7,990 nt of DNA from Candidatus Sumerlaeota bacterium (GTDB lineage: Bacteria; Sumerlaeota; Sumerlaeia; JADFCT01): positions 1 to 7,990 of the forward strand of contig JAPLSP010000278.1 in assembly GCA_026398575.1 (NCBI GenBank), read 5' to 3'. Positions 5,494 through 7,990 of this stretch are shown here, in pieces (positions within the stretch are counted from its first letter, which is position 1; each line of letters begins with the position of its first letter). Made by a program: the position numbers and the translations under genes. Under the pieces are notes generated by a model that worked only from the letters and a program-made list of their open reading frames with translations, was not told the DNA's origin and ran no database searches.

Positions 5494-7908
5494 ATGTGCA
5501 AACAGCTATTGTGCCTAATGGTGATTTCCGTCACGACCTCGGCCTGGGGGCAGACGGCGGAGAGGGCGCCGCATGTTGGCTATCTTTATCCGGCCGGCGG
5601 ACAGCAAGGGACGGTGGTCCAGATCAGAGCCGGCGGCCAGTTCCTGCGCGGCGCCAGCAAAGTCTATGTCTCCGGTCAAGGAGTGCGAGTCGCCATCGTA
5701 GGATATATAGACGGCAATCTGCGCGTGAACAACAAGGAGGAATATGCTGAGCTGCGACGGCGGTATGCCGAGATGAAGGGAAATCCCCAGACCCCATCCG
5801 CCGCCAAAGTCGCCAGACCCCTGTCTGCCGTCAAATCGCCCACGACGCAAGACGCGGGCAAGACCTCTGATTCAAAGAAGGAATTGCCCGATTTTTTTCT
5901 TAAGGCTCTGGATAGAATGAATCCGAAGGAAATCGAATATGCGTCGAAGCAATTCCTGATCACACCCGCCGCAAAGGCCAAAAAACAGCCCAATGCGCAG
6001 ATTGCCGATACGGTATTGATGGAAATCACCATTGACCCCGGCGCGGCGCCGGGCGACCGCGAACTGCGCCTTGCCACCGCATCCGGCCTCACTAATCCCA
6101 TGACCTTTCAGGTGGGCCAGCTGCCGGAAGTCATCGAGCCGGAACCGTACAATCCGATCTTAAGTGAGATTGGGGGTGGCAATCTGAAAAACGCAAAGGC
6201 GACCGGGGGCGCCGGGGCATTTCGTTTGCTTGGTGGGAGCAAAATCCCCGAAGCCGCCGACGCGCTGCTGGTGGATCTGCCTGCGATGCTCAACGGCCAG
6301 ATCCTGCCCGGAGAGGTGGACCGCTTCCGATTCCGCGCGCGGCAGGGGCAAAAACTCGTCATCCAGGCGCATGCCCGGCGGCTGATTCCATACCTGGCCG
6401 ACGCCGTTCCCGGCTGGTTCCAGGCCACGCTGGCTTTGTTCGACAACAAAGGCAAGGAACTGGCCTACGCGGACGATTTTCGCTTTGATCCCGATCCGGT
6501 CCTTTTCTACGAAATTCCCAGCGACGGCGAATACCGGCTGGAAATCTGCGACGCGCTTTATCGCGGGCGGGAAGATTTCGTTTATCGCATCGCGGTCGGG
6601 CAACTGCCGTTCATCACGGGGATCTATCCACTCGGCGGGCAGGCGGGCGCCCCGATGACGGCATGGATCGCCGGATGGAACCTTCCCACGAATCAACTGG
6701 CTTTGGATACGCGCGGCGGCGGCGGCGATCTGGTCCGCCAAGCGGCGATCCGCAGCAAGGACTTGCTTTCGAATTCCATCCCCTATGCCGTGGATCCGCT
6801 GCCCGAAATCTACGAAACCGAGCCCAACGATAACATCGAAAACGCTCAATCGGTCACGATACCTCAGATCATCAACGGTTACATCGCCAAGCCCGGCGAT
6901 GAGGATATTTTCCGTCTGCGCGGGCGCGCCGGCGAAAAAGTGGTGGCCGAAGTCTATGCCCGCAGACTGAATTCCCCGCTGGATTCCCTGCTGCGGCTGA
7001 CCGACGCCAAAGGCCGCGATCTGGCCTTGAACGACGATCATGAAGACAAGGCGACAGGGCTGCTGACGCACCATGCCGATTCGTATTTGTCCGCGACGCT
7101 GCCCCTGGACGGCGATTACTATCTGCATCTGATTGACGCCCAGCATCATGGCGGCCCGGTCTATGGGTACCGATTGTGGATCGGCCCTCCGCGGCGCGAC
7201 TTTGCGCTCCGCGTCACGCCCTCCAGCATCAATGTGCCCGCCGGACGCGCCATTCCGGTCAATGTGTTCGTCTTGCGGAAAGACGGATTCGACGGCGATA
7301 TTGACCTGACGCTGAAAGACGCGCCCGCCGGTTTCCGGCTGGACGGCGGACGGATTCCCGGCGGCAGGGACCGCATTCGCGTGACCTTGTCGGCGCCCGC
7401 CAAAACTTCCGGACAGCCATACTCCATCCGGCTGGAAGGTCGCGCCCGGATCGGCGGCCAAATAGTCGTGCGGTCCGCCGTTCCCGCCGAGGACATGATG
7501 CAGGCGTTTGCCTATCGGCACCTGACGCCGCAGCAAGAACTCCTCGTCCAGGTCAGGGATACCCAGCGCAAAGCGCCGGCGGCGGAATTGGCCGGCGCCG
7601 TTTCCGTACGCATTCCGGCAGGCGGCGCCGCAAAAGTGAGCATCAAAACCTGGAAAGGGGCGGCGTTCGGAGCGGTGAAACTGGAACTCAACGACCCTCC
7701 CAAGGGCGTGACGCTTCAGGATGTGAATATGACGCCTGAAGGCATGTCGCTGGTGTTGAAAGCGGACGCCACGGCGCCCAAAACCGGCTACGCGGATAAC
7801 TTGATTGTCGAAGCCTTCACGGAGTCCGGCGGCGCCCCGGCCAAGGCCAAACAGCGCGTTTCTCTCGGCGTCCTGCCGGCCATCCCCTTTGAAATCGTGC
7901 AACGCTAA
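5494..7908 (+). CDS. Secreted PPC-domain protein with two PPC domains and IPT/TIG-like repeats
   Basis: This 804-residue, all-beta, exported protein is of the type commonly encoded with DUF1549/DUF1553 and DUF1501 in PVC bacteria; a structural or binding role in the envelope is likely, but no enzyme domain is seen. The Sec signal is residues 1 to about 19 (cut near SAWG-Q). An IPT/TIG-like domain follows at about 27-72 (VGYLYPAGGQQGT). A Lys/Pro-rich, poorly conserved-looking insert spans about 75-165. The first PPC domain is about 262-370 (MLNGQILPGEVDRFRF to YRIAVGQLP). A second IPT-like segment is about 372-410 (GIYPLGGQAG). The second PPC domain is about 440-563, opening with the hallmark YETEPNDNIENAQ. 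Ig-like beta repeats fill about 565-804. No protease domain accompanies the PPC domains. The ATG at 5494 follows AAGAAAGG (5475-5482) with somewhat long spacing, and gives the intact signal. G+C is high (37 of 60 at 6661-6720), matching DUF1501 and unlike the EEP pair just upstream. It is the last gene seen. Confidence 0.88.
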   Translation: MCKQLLCLMVISVTTSAWGQTAERAPHVGYLYPAGGQQGTVVQIRAGGQFLRGASKVYVSGQGVRVAIVGYIDGNLRVNNKEEYAELRRRYAEMKGNPQTPSAAKVARPLSAVKSPTTQDAGKTSDSKKELPDFFLKALDRMNPKEIEYASKQFLITPAAKAKKQPNAQIADTVLMEITIDPGAAPGDRELRLATASGLTNPMTFQVGQLPEVIEPEPYNPILSEIGGGNLKNAKATGGAGAFRLLGGSKIPEAADALLVDLPAMLNGQILPGEVDRFRFRARQGQKLVIQAHARRLIPYLADAVPGWFQATLALFDNKGKELAYADDFRFDPDPVLFYEIPSDGEYRLEICDALYRGREDFVYRIAVGQLPFITGIYPLGGQAGAPMTAWIAGWNLPTNQLALDTRGGGGDLVRQAAIRSKDLLSNSIPYAVDPLPEIYETEPNDNIENAQSVTIPQIINGYIAKPGDEDIFRLRGRAGEKVVAEVYARRLNSPLDSLLRLTDAKGRDLALNDDHEDKATGLLTHHADSYLSATLPLDGDYYLHLIDAQHHGGPVYGYRLWIGPPRRDFALRVTPSSINVPAGRAIPVNVFVLRKDGFDGDIDLTLKDAPAGFRLDGGRIPGGRDRIRVTLSAPAKTSGQPYSIRLEGRARIGGQIVVRSAVPAEDMMQAFAYRHLTPQQELLVQVRDTQRKAPAAELAGAVSVRIPAGGAAKVSIKTWKGAAFGAVKLELNDPPKGVTLQDVNMTPEGMSLVLKADATAPKTGYADNLIVEAFTESGGAPAKAKQRVSLGVLPAIPFEIVQR

Positions 7909-7918
7909 GCTTTGCGTT
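7901..7918. repeat. Imperfect 18-bp palindrome across the PPC stop codon
   Basis: AACGCTAAGCTTTGCGTT is self-complementary except for one T/T pair, and it contains the TAA stop (7906-7908). The RNA stem would be only five base pairs (AACGC/GCGTT), and no T-run follows, so it is at best a weak 3' end structure. Confidence 0.35.
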
Positions 7919-7990
7919 CAGAGCCGAAACCATTTAGGTAGAATTTTCCAAGAGATGGGCGGCTTTCAATTATCGAGCAAATGCGCATAA
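7909..7990. other. Downstream non-coding tail
   Basis: These 82 bases contain no supported gene, no clear terminator and no repeat matching the hairpins at the left end. A short reading frame running to the window edge in another frame overlaps the PPC gene and has no ribosome binding site or recognisable content. The operon may continue beyond the window. Confidence 0.5.

Noticed and set aside
6160..7902. Long open frame (580 codons) on the minus strand opposite the PPC gene
   Set aside because: It is fully antisense to a gene with clear PPC domains. Its length follows from the GC-rich codon pattern, and its translation shows no domain features.
7805..7990. Open frame running to the right edge
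   Set aside because: It overlaps the end of the PPC gene in another frame, with no ribosome binding site and no recognisable content.

Overview
The window holds seven genes, all on the + strand and closely packed. It looks like part of a chromosome from the Planctomycetota-Verrucomicrobiota-Chlamydiota (PVC) superphylum, most likely Verrucomicrobiota or a close relative. The basis is the trio DUF1549/DUF1553 protein, DUF1501 protein and PPC (pre-peptidase C-terminal) domain protein, an operon type greatly expanded in those phyla. Two hairpin repeats upstream of the first gene would fit that placement. No rRNA, tRNA, CRISPR array, transposase or integrase is visible.

Layout: 1-339 is non-coding with two strong inverted repeats (1-59 and 180-220). 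340-1938 is an exported DUF1549/DUF1553 protein. 1939-2041 is a short gap with a good sigma70-like promoter. 2042-2314 and 2311-2685 are a DUF2281-type antitoxin and a PIN-domain (VapC-like) toxin. 2682-4097 is a Tat-exported DUF1501 protein. 4113-5039 is a cytosolic endonuclease/exonuclease/phosphatase (EEP) family protein with a complete set of catalytic motifs. 5066-5464 is an unrecognised 132-residue protein. 5494-7908 is a Sec-exported PPC-domain protein. 7909-7990 is an 82-base tail with no gene.

How the genes fit together: the DUF1549/DUF1553, DUF1501 and PPC genes form the backbone. All three products carry export signals and are probably part of an envelope or periplasmic system whose biochemistry is not established. 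Two cytosolic gene pairs interrupt this backbone. The toxin-antitoxin pair sits between DUF1549/DUF1553 and DUF1501, and its toxin stop codon overlaps the DUF1501 start codon (ATGA). The EEP plus unknown pair sits between DUF1501 and PPC, keeps operon-like spacing and ribosome binding sites, and is AT-richer than its neighbours (by hand count 24/60 G+C at 4201-4260 against 40/60 at 3781-3840). I infer that both pairs were inserted into an ancestral three-gene operon without breaking co-directional expression.

The EEP plus unknown pair is the best candidate here for an undescribed functional module. The most unusual architecture is the seamless chain antitoxin-GTGA-toxin-ATGA-DUF1501.
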